NCBI GenBank assembly: GCA_035546335.1
Contig: DATKDP010000023.1
Location: forward strand, 1-19,800
Origin: DATKDP01 sp035546335
GTDB lineage: Bacteria > Acidobacteriota > Thermoanaerobaculia > Gp7-AA8
Length of the DNA: 19,800 nucleotides
Reading direction: 5' to 3'
Below, one piece after another: positions 7,240-15,400 of the stretch. The stretch's first letter is position 1. The number at the start of each line of letters is the position of its first letter. Made by a program: the position numbers and the translations under genes. The notes below the pieces were generated by a model. That model worked only from the letters and a program-made list of their open reading frames with translations. It searched no databases and was not told the origin of the DNA.

Positions 7240-8790
7240 ATGAAACGGGTTTTGGTGGTCCTACTCGTACTGCTCGCAGTTGCAACTCTGGTTCTGGCGC
7301 AGGGGATCGGGCGCGCCACCGTGCGGACCCCGAACGGCGATCGCGAAGTGATGACCATCCAGCAGCGGGGAGAGACACTCCTTGCCGCGGATGAAACGAT
7401 TGCGGCATTCGGAGGTCGCATCACTGCCGAAGGCGAGGGGTTTCGGATTGCGCTGGGAGCAATGGAAGCGATCTTCGGGCCGGACAGTCGCTTTGCGGTC
7501 GTCCGAGACGACCTGATCGAGATGGCGCAGGAGCCTGTGGTGATCGAAGGGAGAGCCTTCCTGCCGTCCGGATTTTTCCGCGAGCTCATCCCGCGTGCGT
7601 CCGGACTCGATGTCACCTGGGATCCGGCGAGTCGTCTGCTCCTGGCACGCCCTCGAACGCGTGAGGTTCTGTCGGCCCAGGTCTCGGTGGTCGATCTTCA
7701 GGGGACGACGAAGATCGTGATCCAGTTTTCCGGTGCCGCCGAGCACACGATCACCAGAACAGGCACGTCCTATCTGATTCAGCTCAGAAATACTGTTCGA
7801 GCGCCGTTCGCGGAACAGGCATACGATAATCCTCGCGTGTCGCGAATCACCTTTCGCGACGGCGAGATCGGGATTCATCTGCGGGGAGCCGCCGTCGCAG
7901 GCGATGCGTACGAGCTGCAGAATCCCTTCCGCATCGTTCTCGACCTGAAGGAGGCGCCGGAGGGGAGTCCTGCATACCGTCCGCAACTTCGAACCGAGCC
8001 GCGCTTTCAGCAGACGCTCCCCGGAGTGCGCACGATCGTGCTCGATCCCGGACACGGGGGGAAGGAAGTCGGAGCCATCGGTCCGAATGGGCTGATGGAG
8101 AAGGACGCCACCCTTGCAATCTGTAGAAAACTCGCCGCGGTTCTCTCGAGCCGCCTCGGCCTGCGAGTCATTCTCACGCGCAATGAGGACGAGGCGATCA
8201 CACTCGAGCAGCGAACCGCGCTGGCGAACCACTACAAGGCCGATCTCTTTCTGTCGGTTCACCTCAATGCGGCCGTGATGAAGGGAGCCCGAGGTGCGGA
8301 GACGTACTTTTTGTCGGTCGAGGCATCGGATGAGCTCGCGCGTAGCGCCGCCGAGCGTGAGAACCTCACCCCGTCGGGGTCGCGCAGCCGCGCGGGGTCG
8401 GATCTGAATCTCATCCTGTGGGAGCTCGCACAGCAGGAGTATCTCAAGGAATCGAGCCGCTTCGCCGAGATCGTTCAGGAGGAGATGAACCGAGCTCTCG
8501 GAATCGAGAATCGAGGCGTCAAGCAGGCTCCTTTCAAGGTTCTCATCGGGGCGACGATGCCGGCCGCACTCGTCGAGGTCGGATTCATCACGAATCCCGA
8601 TGAAGAAGCGAAGCTGCTCGACGAGGGCTTCCAGGGGACCATTGCGTCGACTCTCGCCTCGGCGATCGAACGGTACAAGACCGAATACGATGTGAGAATG
8701 GGCGTCGGCGGAGCACGTGTCGCCGCGCCGGCGCCGGCAGGCGCGGGGGACCCCGCGGCAGCAGAGCCGGAGCGGACATCCGGGAGATAG
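7240..8790 (+). CDS. N-acetylmuramoyl-L-alanine amidase with copper-amine-oxidase-N-like and AMIN domains
   Basis: A zinc amidase that cuts the bond between muramic acid and the stem peptide of peptidoglycan. Order in the 516 residues: signal peptide (1-20, ending VLAQG), a Cu-amine-oxidase-N-like module (about 25-135), an AMIN domain (about 142-238) that normally targets the enzyme to envelope structures, and an Amidase_3 domain (about 264-485). The likely zinc and catalytic residues are His272 (DPGHGG), Glu288 (MEKDA), His341 (SVHLNA) and Glu446 (VEVGF). The tail is Ala/Pro-rich. The insert between the last two motifs (about 361-430) resembles the regulatory helix region of AmiC-type enzymes. 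I chose ATG 7240 because the signal peptide begins there; ATG 7216 would add eight residues. The stop is two bases before the next gene. Confidence 0.93.
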   Translation: MKRVLVVLLVLLAVATLVLAQGIGRATVRTPNGDREVMTIQQRGETLLAADETIAAFGGRITAEGEGFRIALGAMEAIFGPDSRFAVVRDDLIEMAQEPVVIEGRAFLPSGFFRELIPRASGLDVTWDPASRLLLARPRTREVLSAQVSVVDLQGTTKIVIQFSGAAEHTITRTGTSYLIQLRNTVRAPFAEQAYDNPRVSRITFRDGEIGIHLRGAAVAGDAYELQNPFRIVLDLKEAPEGSPAYRPQLRTEPRFQQTLPGVRTIVLDPGHGGKEVGAIGPNGLMEKDATLAICRKLAAVLSSRLGLRVILTRNEDEAITLEQRTALANHYKADLFLSVHLNAAVMKGARGAETYFLSVEASDELARSAAERENLTPSGSRSRAGSDLNLILWELAQQEYLKESSRFAEIVQEEMNRALGIENRGVKQAPFKVLIGATMPAALVEVGFITNPDEEAKLLDEGFQGTIASTLASAIERYKTEYDVRMGVGGARVAAPAPAGAGDPAAAEPERTSGR

Positions 8791-8792
8791 CA

Positions 8793-9329
8793 TTGCCGTC
8801 GACGCGCGCACTCGTGGCAGCCATGCTCGCCTGCATCGCTGCGATCTCCGCCTGCCGGAAGGAGCGGGCCGTCAGCGATGTCGTGGCGCTCGCCAATAAG
8901 GTCGAGAGCCGGACGATTCAACTGTTCTTCGAATCGCCGGATCTCCTGCTCGTTCCGGAGACGCGGTTGCTTTCGCTGCCGGCGAACCAGGCTGCAGCGC
9001 TCAGTCAGGTGGTCGCCGAGCTGCTGAAAGGCTCGGCCAACACTGCCGTCCCGCGGCTCTTTCCGGAAGATACAGTCGTTCGAGGGGCCTATCTGCTGCC
9101 CGAAGGGAATGCGGTCGTCGATCTCGGAGGTCAGACGCTGACGGATGGATGGAACACCGGCAGCCATACGGAGCTGATGGCTGCCTACTCTCTGGTCCAT
9201 ACGCTGAGCGCCAATTTCGAGATCCGGCGTGTGCGCATTCTGGTCAACGGGCAACCGGTGGCGACTCTCGCCGGGCATGTGGCGATCGACCGCCCGCTGT
9301 TACCATCAGGTGACGCAGTGAAACGTTGA
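8793..9329 (+). CDS. GerMN-domain lipoprotein
   Basis: A 178-residue protein with a lipoprotein signal (lipobox AISAC, Cys21) and a GerMN domain from about 40 onward: TIQLFFESPDLLLVPETR, a VVAELLKG helix, AVVDLGGQ and VRILVNGQPVATLAGHV. GerMN was named from Bacillus GerM but is widespread in non-sporulating bacteria next to amidases, so it is not evidence for sporulation. The start is TTG at 8793 with GGGAG six bases upstream, two bases after the amidase stop, so translation is probably coupled. A role in binding or guiding cell-wall hydrolysis is an inference from this context. Confidence 0.85.
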   Translation: MPSTRALVAAMLACIAAISACRKERAVSDVVALANKVESRTIQLFFESPDLLLVPETRLLSLPANQAAALSQVVAELLKGSANTAVPRLFPEDTVVRGAYLLPEGNAVVDLGGQTLTDGWNTGSHTELMAAYSLVHTLSANFEIRRVRILVNGQPVATLAGHVAIDRPLLPSGDAVKR

Positions 9330-9413
9330 TCGGGTGACCACGTCTAAAAGGAATGTTGGCACATCACGCGGATCTCGATGGAAAAGCGGGGGTTGTGTTA
9401 AATTCCTGTTACA

Positions 9414-9444
9414 TTGAGAAAAGTTTCACAAGGTCGCGTATAAT
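9414..9444 (+). promoter_or_regulatory. Promoter of the candidate small RNA
   Basis: A consensus TATAAT (9439-9444) is preceded by TTGAGA (9414-9419) with a long 19-base spacer. The surrounding 9390-9470 stretch is visibly more AT-rich than its neighbours. Transcription would begin near 9451. Confidence 0.6.
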
Positions 9445-9450
9445 GCTTCA

Positions 9451-9645
9451 AACGTGATGAAACCGGTTTACTGGATGGGCAGGCGGAATCGGCTTCCCAG
9501 AAGTTTCTCCTGCCATAACGTGATGAAAATCACTCTCGAATCTGCAGCAGTCAAGCTCACCAGAAATACAGCCCCTCCCTGAGCGTTTCCACAACCCATC
9601 CAGTATTAATCCCAGGGCCCCGGCGGAAACGCCGGGGCTTTCCTT
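9451..9645 (+). ncRNA. Candidate structured small RNA of about 195 nt, unknown family
   Basis: The 370-bp gap between the GerMN gene and holB holds no believable protein but looks like an independent RNA gene with promoter and terminator. TACTGGATGGG (9469-9479) pairs perfectly with CCCATCCAGTA (9595-9605), closing a multibranch fold. Inside are GGCAGG/CCTGCC (9478-9483 with 9509-9514), GTGAT-GAAA-ATCAC (9520-9533) and GCTCA/TGAGC (9555-9559 with 9580-9584). The 12-mer AACGTGATGAAA occurs exactly twice (9451-9462 and 9517-9528). GCGTTTCC (9583-9590) can also pair with GGAAACGC (9625-9632) in the terminator, giving an alternative fold. No plus-strand gene follows, so a cis riboswitch is unlikely. 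Size and closing stem recall 6S RNA, but the inner hairpins do not fit its single bulged rod. Confidence 0.55.
9617..9645 (+). terminator. Strong intrinsic terminator
   Basis: A nine-pair GC stem (GCCCCGGCG with CGCCGGGGC, 9617-9625 and 9630-9638) is closed by a GAAA tetraloop and followed by TTTCCTT. It ends the candidate small RNA and would also stop read-through from the GerMN gene. The T-tract is on the plus-strand side only. Confidence 0.8.
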
Positions 9646-9699
9646 CGTTACGAACGTTCGTTTTCCTTCGACTCGCTCGCGGGATACTTCCTGCACCTT

Positions 9700-10602
9700 T
9701 CAGTCTCGTCGCGGAGGGGCGAGGCCGAGAAGGATCTGCTCGAAGAGCATGCGAGGATCGGCATTCACGGCGAGGCGTTTCGAGGCGGCGATGGCGTCGC
9801 GAGCCGAGTCGAGGAGGACTGCTCGCCCGATCTTGTTCCGCACGATGCGGCTGGCTTCAGGGTCGATGCTGTCCTCCGGGGTTAGCGAGGCGAAGTCGCG
9901 GAGGATGGTGGCGAGCAGAGCGGCTTGATCCCCCCCATTCTCCCCTTCCGCCAGACGCGCGGCGAGCGCGAGAAGGGCACTCGTCTCGCCCTGCCTGGCG
10001 AAGTCATGCAGTGCGCCGATGATCTCCAGCGACAGCGGCTCGACGTCCGCGCTCGCCTCTCCGAAGAGGGGGGCGTCTCGAAGGAGACGATCCTGCTGGA
10101 GCGATTCGGCGGGTGCCGGCTCGCTTCGTTCCGGACCGATGTAGAGAGCCTGACAGCGCGAGCGGATGGTCGGGAGAAGGAGACCGGCCGAGCGGGCCAG
10201 AAGGATGAATGACGTGTCGGGCACCGGTTCCTCGAGTGTTTTGAGCAGAGCGTTGGACGCCCCGAGGCTCATCGTTTCGGCGGCCTCGATCAGAAACACC
10301 TTCGATCGACCCTCGTAGGGTCGAAGGGTCGCCTCGCTGACGAGCTCGCGGATCTGTTCGATGGCGATGAGTTTCCGTTCGGCGCCGACCGCGACGCGAT
10401 GAAAGTCGGGATGAATCTCGCGCGCGACTCTGCTGCAGGAAAGACACGATGCGTCGGGACAGGCGAGGGGGCAGATCAGACGCTGGGCAAGACGGACGGC
10501 CAGCCGTTGCATCACCTCGTGGGACGGGCCGTGAAGAATGATCGCATGGTGCAGCTCACCGCGGGCGGCAGTCTCTTCGAGAAGTTCGTGGATCGCTCTC
10601 AT
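9700..10602 (-). CDS. holB: DNA polymerase III subunit delta-prime
   Basis: A 300-residue clamp-loader subunit. It has the AAA+ fold with a four-cysteine zinc module (Cys44, 48, 53, 56), the segment AIEQIRELVSEA, the Walker-B-like FLIEAAETM, ASNALLKTLEEP, and the sensor/arginine-finger region TIRSRCQ. The nucleotide loop reads HGPSHEVM (24-31) in place of GxxGxGKT, so ATP binding is probably lost, as expected for a stator delta-prime and not for DnaX. The start is ATG at 10602, which overlaps the tmk stop as ATGA. The open frame upstream of it only reads tmk in a wrong frame. It is the last gene of the fabG-glycosyltransferase-tmk-holB run. Confidence 0.92.
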   Translation of the reverse strand: MRAIHELLEETAARGELHHAIILHGPSHEVMQRLAVRLAQRLICPLACPDASCLSCSRVAREIHPDFHRVAVGAERKLIAIEQIRELVSEATLRPYEGRSKVFLIEAAETMSLGASNALLKTLEEPVPDTSFILLARSAGLLLPTIRSRCQALYIGPERSEPAPAESLQQDRLLRDAPLFGEASADVEPLSLEIIGALHDFARQGETSALLALAARLAEGENGGDQAALLATILRDFASLTPEDSIDPEASRIVRNKIGRAVLLDSARDAIAASKRLAVNADPRMLFEQILLGLAPPRRD

Positions 10603-11270
10603 CCCGCAGAATCGCCGTCGAGCCGGATCGCCGGGGCACGGCGCGCGATCTCCTCCGTCGTTCGCCGGAAGACCTCGTCGATCGATCCGGAGGCGTCGAT
10701 CACCGCGAAGCGCTCGGGCTCCGCCTCCGCCAGGGACAGATACCCCTCGCGAACACGGCGGTGAAAGAGGAGGTCTTCTCCTTCCAGACGGCTCTCGGTC
10801 ATCAGCTGCTCCGACGCGCTGTTGCGAGCACGTGCTCGTTCCAGTCCCGTCGTCTCGGGAAGGTCGTAGAGAAGAGTCAGATCGGGTCGAATGCCGTCCG
10901 TCGCCCAATCGTTGATCGTACGAAGCCGGTCGAGCTCGAGAAGCCGTCCGAACCCCTGGTAGGCGAGCGTCGCATCGGTGAAGCGATCGCTGAGGACCAT
11001 CACCCCTGTTTCCAGCGAGGGTCTGATGATCTCAGTCACGTGTTGCCGTCGTGAAGCCGCGTAAAGGAAGAGCTCCGTCATTGCGTCCATCCCTTCTTCG
11101 TGGGGGTCGAGAAGAATGGAGCGGATGCGATCGGCCAGCGGCGTGCCCCCGGGCTCCTTCGTGAGCACGTGCTGAACGCCTGAAGAGCGGAGCTTTTCCG
11201 CGAGGCGAAGCGCCTGGGTCGTCTTGCCGGAGCCTTCGACGCCTTCGACGGTGAGAAAGAAGCGGGTCAT
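10599..11270 (-). CDS. tmk: Thymidylate kinase
   Basis: Phosphorylates dTMP to dTDP in the cytoplasm. The 223-residue protein has the P-loop GVEGSGKTT (10-18), KEPGGTPLADRIR (39-51) for dTMP, the DRF motif in LSDRFTDATLAYQG (94-107) and a LID-like Arg-rich segment at about 145-175. The start ATG at 11270 lies seven bases after the glycosyltransferase stop, and its own stop overlaps the holB start (ATGA). The tmk-holB pairing is common in bacteria. Confidence 0.96.
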   Translation of the reverse strand: MTRFFLTVEGVEGSGKTTQALRLAEKLRSSGVQHVLTKEPGGTPLADRIRSILLDPHEEGMDAMTELFLYAASRRQHVTEIIRPSLETGVMVLSDRFTDATLAYQGFGRLLELDRLRTINDWATDGIRPDLTLLYDLPETTGLERARARNSASEQLMTESRLEGEDLLFHRRVREGYLSLAEAEPERFAVIDASGSIDEVFRRTTEEIARRAPAIRLDGDSAG

Positions 11271-11277
11271 CGGCGCG

Positions 11278-12258
11278 TCATTCTACCTGACCGGCGTCGA
11301 TTTCCCGCAGCCCGTCGCGCAAGCCGCGAAGGTAATGCTCGCGCATGAGGCGTTCGAAGACGGACGGCCTGGCGAGAATGCGGAACCGCTCCCCGAGTCG
11401 GGCCAGCAGGCGCAGCCGGCGAAGCTCGCCCTCGTCCGCGAGCGGCCTCTGTTGGAGCTCGTGAACGCCGAGAAAATGTCCGAGCTCGGGATGCTTGTGG
11501 AAGAAGATCGATCCTGATCTGCCGACCGCATACTGGCGTTGTGCGAACGAATCGACGGTCATCGGATGGTAATGGCGCGTGATGGCCTCCTGGTTGTAAT
11601 GGATTCGAAGCCCGAAACCATCGAGACGGTAGGCGAGCTCGATGTCTTCCCAGGCGGCGGAGGGAAAGCTCGTATCGAACGGATTGGAAGCGAGCAGAGA
11701 GCGATCGAGCGAGATGTTCGACGTGTAGAAGAAGTTGAACGGCACGACGGTACGGCTGCGGATCAGCTTGTAGCCGAACTGGAGTCCGAAGTCGTTGATG
11801 TGGTCCATGAACGGCGTCACGGTCTCCCCATCGGGCCAGCCGGTGTAGCCGAGGCAGGCGAGGAACGGATCATTGCCGCTTTGCTCGTGCACCCTGGCAT
11901 GTTCGGAAAGGAACAGCGGCTCGGGAACGGTGTCGTCGCCGATGAAGACGACGAAGCGTCCTTTTGCAGATTCGACGCCGCGATTCCGCGCACGCCCCGG
12001 ACCGCTGTTCGGCTGTGTTATGAAGACGAGGTGAAATCGAAAGGTGCCGAGCCGAAGGGCGCGATCGATCACCTCTGCCGTTGCGTCGGTCGATCCGTCA
12101 TTCACGACGATCACTTCGAACGAAGGAGCATTCGCCTGCTGATCGAGCGATCCGAGCACACGCAGCAGCGTGTCGATCCGATTGTGGGTGGGGATGACGA
12201 TGGAAAAATAGGGGGGTGCCTCGTCGCTTGCGTCGTCCATCGATGTGTGAGAGGTCAT
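11278..12258 (-). CDS. Family 2 glycosyltransferase
   Basis: A 326-residue GT-A type enzyme that would transfer a sugar from a nucleotide-sugar to an envelope or secreted acceptor. It shows FSIVIPTHNR (about 18-27), VVNDGSTD (51-58), the substrate segment NSGPGRARNRG (84-94), the metal-binding GDDT (107-110) and WEDIELAYRL as the likely catalytic base region. No membrane span is seen. I chose ATG 12258 because GAGG lies five bases upstream and overlaps the stop codon of the preceding reductase gene; an ATG ten codons earlier would overlap that gene by 23 bases. Acceptor and sugar cannot be told from sequence. It sits oddly between a reductase and two replication genes. Confidence 0.88.
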   Translation of the reverse strand: MTSHTSMDDASDEAPPYFSIVIPTHNRIDTLLRVLGSLDQQANAPSFEVIVVNDGSTDATAEVIDRALRLGTFRFHLVFITQPNSGPGRARNRGVESAKGRFVVFIGDDTVPEPLFLSEHARVHEQSGNDPFLACLGYTGWPDGETVTPFMDHINDFGLQFGYKLIRSRTVVPFNFFYTSNISLDRSLLASNPFDTSFPSAAWEDIELAYRLDGFGLRIHYNQEAITRHYHPMTVDSFAQRQYAVGRSGSIFFHKHPELGHFLGVHELQQRPLADEGELRRLRLLARLGERFRILARPSVFERLMREHYLRGLRDGLREIDAGQVE

Positions 12259-12265
12259 GTCAGCC

Positions 12266-13048
12266 TCAGGCGGACGTTCCCCCGTCAACGCAGATCACCT
12301 GGCCGGTGATTCCGCTCGCGTCGCTCGACAGCAGAAAGGCGACGACCGAGGCGACTTCGTCGGGCCGGAGGACGCGCCGCATCGGAATGTTCCGCACCAT
12401 TTCCTTCCGGCGCTCCGGGTCGAGACCTTCGATCATGCCGGTCTCCACGAGCCCGGGCGCGACGCAGTTGACACGAATGCCGCTTCGGGCTGTTTCGCGC
12501 GCAAGGGCGCGGCTCATCGCGATCAGGCCGCCCTTGGACGCCGCGTAGTTGGTCTGTCCAGCCACGCCGTGCAGCGCGGAGAGAGATGCGATGTTGACGA
12601 TCGCTCCATGACGCTGCCGCATCATCACCGGAAGCACCGCCTGCGTCATTGCGAACGCTCCGTTGAGGTTCGTATCGATCACCTCGCTCCACTGGCCGGG
12701 ATCCATGTCGTAGGCGAGGGCGTCGCTTCGCACGCCTGCGTTGTTGATCAGCGCGTCGAGGGAGCCGAAGCGCCCGAGCACGAGAGCGACGGTCTCGCTG
12801 CACGAGGAGCGATCGCGGACGTCGGACCGTATGGTCAGCAGCGGTGGGGCGTCAGGAGCTAGAGTGCTCGCTTCGCGAGACAACGCGGCGGCGTCGTCGC
12901 CCGGCTGGCGATGGGTGATTGCGACCGCGTAGCCATCGGCGAGAAGACGAAGGGCGACGGCTCGCCCGATGCCGCGCGAGCCTCCGGTGACCAAAGCGGT
13001 CCGTGTGGTGCTTTCGATTTCTGACTCAGAAGGCATCAGCGGCACCAT
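12266..13048 (-). CDS. fabG: Short-chain dehydrogenase/reductase, FabG-like
   Basis: A 260-residue classical SDR: NAD(P)-binding TGGSRGIG (21-28), NNAG (102-105), catalytic Ser155 in NIASLSALHG, Tyr168 and Lys172 in YAASK, and the C-terminal DGG (VICVDGGTSA). FabG reduces 3-oxoacyl-ACP in fatty-acid synthesis. This copy is not beside fabD or acpP, so a different oxo substrate is possible. The start ATG at 13048 has no clear ribosome binding site; ATG 13036 is an alternative. It opens the four-gene tight minus-strand run. Confidence 0.85.
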   Translation of the reverse strand: MVPLMPSESEIESTTRTALVTGGSRGIGRAVALRLLADGYAVAITHRQPGDDAAALSREASTLAPDAPPLLTIRSDVRDRSSCSETVALVLGRFGSLDALINNAGVRSDALAYDMDPGQWSEVIDTNLNGAFAMTQAVLPVMMRQRHGAIVNIASLSALHGVAGQTNYAASKGGLIAMSRALARETARSGIRVNCVAPGLVETGMIEGLDPERRKEMVRNIPMRRVLRPDEVASVVAFLLSSDASGITGQVICVDGGTSA

Positions 13049-13059
13049 TCTACCGAGGA

Positions 13060-13080
13060 GAGCGGGTTTTCAACCCACTC
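13060..13080 (-). other. Leader hairpin just upstream of the FabG-like gene
   Basis: On the minus strand GAGTGGGTT and AACCCGCTC pair around a GAA loop (nine pairs, one of them G-U). The stem ends 11 bases before the ATG at 13048. No T-run follows, so it is more likely a leader element or a dispersed repeat than the acs terminator. Confidence 0.35.
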
Positions 13081-13193
13081 TTGCGCGCCGAGCTCAAAAC
13101 ACCATTCACCCACGGGACCTCATCGATCCACAAACCCGAAGTCGTGCGAATGGCAGCAGTTGCGAGCGCGAAGCGCCAACACCCGAGGGCGGG

Positions 13194-15176
13194 CTACGTC
13201 TCGTCTTCCTCGTAACGGCTCTTGAGGGCGGCCACGACCGCGGGATCGGCCAGCGTCGTGACGTCGCCGAGCGCGCGCCCTTCGGCGATGTCGCGCAGGA
13301 GACGCCGCATGATCTTTCCGCTGCGTGTCTTCGGGAGGTCGGCCGAGAAGAGGATCCGTTCCGGGCGTGCGATCGCGCCGATCTTCCGCACGACGTGATC
13401 CTTCAGCTCTCTCTCGAATGCGTCGAGATCGGTGATGTGCTCCTTGCGCGACTCCTTGATGATCACGAAGGCCGCGATTCCGGTTCCCTTGATCTCGTGA
13501 GAAATGCCGACGACCGCCGCTTCGGCGACCGAATGATGATCGACGAGCGCCGATTCGACCTCCATCGTGCCGATGCGGTGACCCGCGACATTGATCACGT
13601 CGTCCACGCGGCCGAGCAACCAGAAGTATCCCTCCTCGTCTCTCTTCGCGCCGTCTCCGGTGAAATAGATCCCGTTCCACTTCGACCAGTATTGTTTTTC
13701 GTAGCGCTCGGGATCGTTGAAGATTCCTCGGAGCATTGCCGGCCATGGGCTCGTGATCGCGAGGTATCCGCCTCCAACGTCGATTCGCTCTCCCGCTTCG
13801 TCGAGGACCTCCGCCTCGATTCCGGGAAATGCGCGTGTCGCCGATCCCGGCTTGGTGGCCACGATTCCCGGAAGCGGCGTGATCATGATCATTCCCGTCT
13901 CCGTCTGCCACCACGTATCGACGATCGGGCATCGATCTCCGCCGATGTAGGTGCGATACCAGATCCATGCTTCCGGATTGATCGGCTCGCCTACGGTGCC
14001 GAGCAATCGCAGTGAGGAGAGATCGCGCCCCTGCGGATGCGCGTGGCCCCACTTCATGAAGGCGCGGATCGCCGTCGGTGCCGTGTAGAAGATCGTCACC
14101 TTGTGCTTCTCGACGAGTTGCCAGAGGCGGTCACGTTGCGGCCAGTCGGGTGCGCCTTCATAGATGAAGACCGTGGCCCCGTTGGCCAGAGGGCCATAGA
14201 CGACGTACGAATGTCCGGTGACCCAGCCGATGTCCGCCGTACACCAGTAGACATCGTCGTCCTTCAGGTCGAACACCCATTGCGTCGTGGCGTAAACGCC
14301 GGTCATGTACCCGCCGGTGGTATGGACGATTCCCTTCGGTTTTCCCGTGGTGCCCGACGTGTAGAGGGTGTAGAGCATGTGCTCGGAGTCGACCCATGTG
14401 GGGGGACATTCGCCGGAGGCATTACTGATCAGCTCGTGATACCAGTGATCGCGCCCCGCGCTCACCTTGATCGTCTCATCCGCCTCTTCCGACGCAGTGC
14501 GGCGCATCACGATCACCACCGACTCGATCGATGGACACTGTGCAACGGCCTCGTCGGCGAGCGCCTTGAGGGGGATGAGACTGCCGCGGCGGTAGCCGGA
14601 GGTCGCGGTGATGAGCACTTTCGCCGCCGCATCGTTGATCCGGTCGCGCAGGGCTTCGGATGAGAATCCGCCGAAGATCACCGAATGAACCGCTCCGATT
14701 CGGGCGCAGGCGAGCATCGCCACGATCGCTTCGGGGACCAGCGGCATGTAGATCGCCACGCGGTCGCCGGCGACGACTCCCAGCTTCTTGAGGGAATTCG
14801 CAAACCGCGAGACTTCGGAGTGAAGCTCGCCGTAGGTGTACGATCTGGTGTCGCCCGGCTCTCCTTCCCAGACGATCGCCCTCTTTCCTCCACGCTTCTC
14901 GAGATGACGATCGAGACAGTTGTAGGACGCGTTGATCCTCCCGCCGACGAACCACTTCGCGTAGGGGGGCTCCCACTCGAGCACCTTGTCCCACTTCGTC
15001 TCCCAGTCGAGCTGCTCCGCCCACGATGCCCAGAATGCCTCGCGGTCACCGAGCGCCTTCGCGTAGATGGCCGGATCGTTGACGTTTGCCAGCGCCTTGA
15101 ACTCATCGGACGGGGGGAATGCTCGGTTCTCTTCGAGAAGGGCATCGAGCGTGGCGGGAGGAATCTGCTCCGTCAT
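13194..15176 (-). CDS. acs: Acetyl-CoA synthetase (AMP-forming)
   Basis: Activates acetate to acetyl-CoA through acetyl-AMP in the cytoplasm. The 660 residues carry the N-terminal Acs region, WFVGGRINASYNCLDRH (about 75-91), the adenylation loop YTSGTTGKPKG (272-282), GEPINPEAW (397-405), DTWWQTETGM (420-429), YFTGDGAKRDEEGYFWLLGR (hinge) and PKTRSGKIMRR. Lys621 in that last motif is the catalytic lysine that Pat-type acetylases silence in other bacteria. The start ATG at 15176 has AGGAG seven bases upstream; 92 further in-frame codons to 15452 overlap purQ and are not coding. With the Na+ symporter at 2134-4112 it would make an acetate uptake and activation route if that carrier takes acetate. 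The 224-bp divergent gap before purQ shows no clear promoter boxes. Confidence 0.97.
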   Translation of the reverse strand: MTEQIPPATLDALLEENRAFPPSDEFKALANVNDPAIYAKALGDREAFWASWAEQLDWETKWDKVLEWEPPYAKWFVGGRINASYNCLDRHLEKRGGKRAIVWEGEPGDTRSYTYGELHSEVSRFANSLKKLGVVAGDRVAIYMPLVPEAIVAMLACARIGAVHSVIFGGFSSEALRDRINDAAAKVLITATSGYRRGSLIPLKALADEAVAQCPSIESVVIVMRRTASEEADETIKVSAGRDHWYHELISNASGECPPTWVDSEHMLYTLYTSGTTGKPKGIVHTTGGYMTGVYATTQWVFDLKDDDVYWCTADIGWVTGHSYVVYGPLANGATVFIYEGAPDWPQRDRLWQLVEKHKVTIFYTAPTAIRAFMKWGHAHPQGRDLSSLRLLGTVGEPINPEAWIWYRTYIGGDRCPIVDTWWQTETGMIMITPLPGIVATKPGSATRAFPGIEAEVLDEAGERIDVGGGYLAITSPWPAMLRGIFNDPERYEKQYWSKWNGIYFTGDGAKRDEEGYFWLLGRVDDVINVAGHRIGTMEVESALVDHHSVAEAAVVGISHEIKGTGIAAFVIIKESRKEHITDLDAFERELKDHVVRKIGAIARPERILFSADLPKTRSGKIMRRLLRDIAEGRALGDVTTLADPAVVAALKSRYEEDET

Positions 15177-15400
15177 TCGGGGTCTCCTGCGCGTCGTTTT
15201 TCCGTTCGGCGAAGAGGGTGACGGTGCCGCCACCTGATGGCCGCTCGTTCCGGATCGTGCAGATATAGCCGATTCCTGTCCCGTCGTCGAGAGGAACCGT
15301 TCATCGATGCTGCTCGAGCTCGCTCTCCGACGGCCTCCGCGGCTGGATTCGTGGGAATTCCCTTCGCCTTCGAATGTTGCCCAGCGAACAGGGGGATCGG

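Noticed and set aside
8790..9329. GerMN protein as a sign of sporulation
   Set aside because: The domain is common beside amidases in non-sporulating bacteria, and nothing else here belongs to sporulation.
9451..9645. 6S RNA identity for the candidate RNA
   Set aside because: Size and closing stem fit, but there are several inner hairpins in place of a single bulged rod, so I leave the family open.
9448..9696. 82-codon minus-strand frame in the gap after the GerMN gene
   Set aside because: It has no family features and runs across the terminator and RNA stems. The RNA gene explanation fits better.
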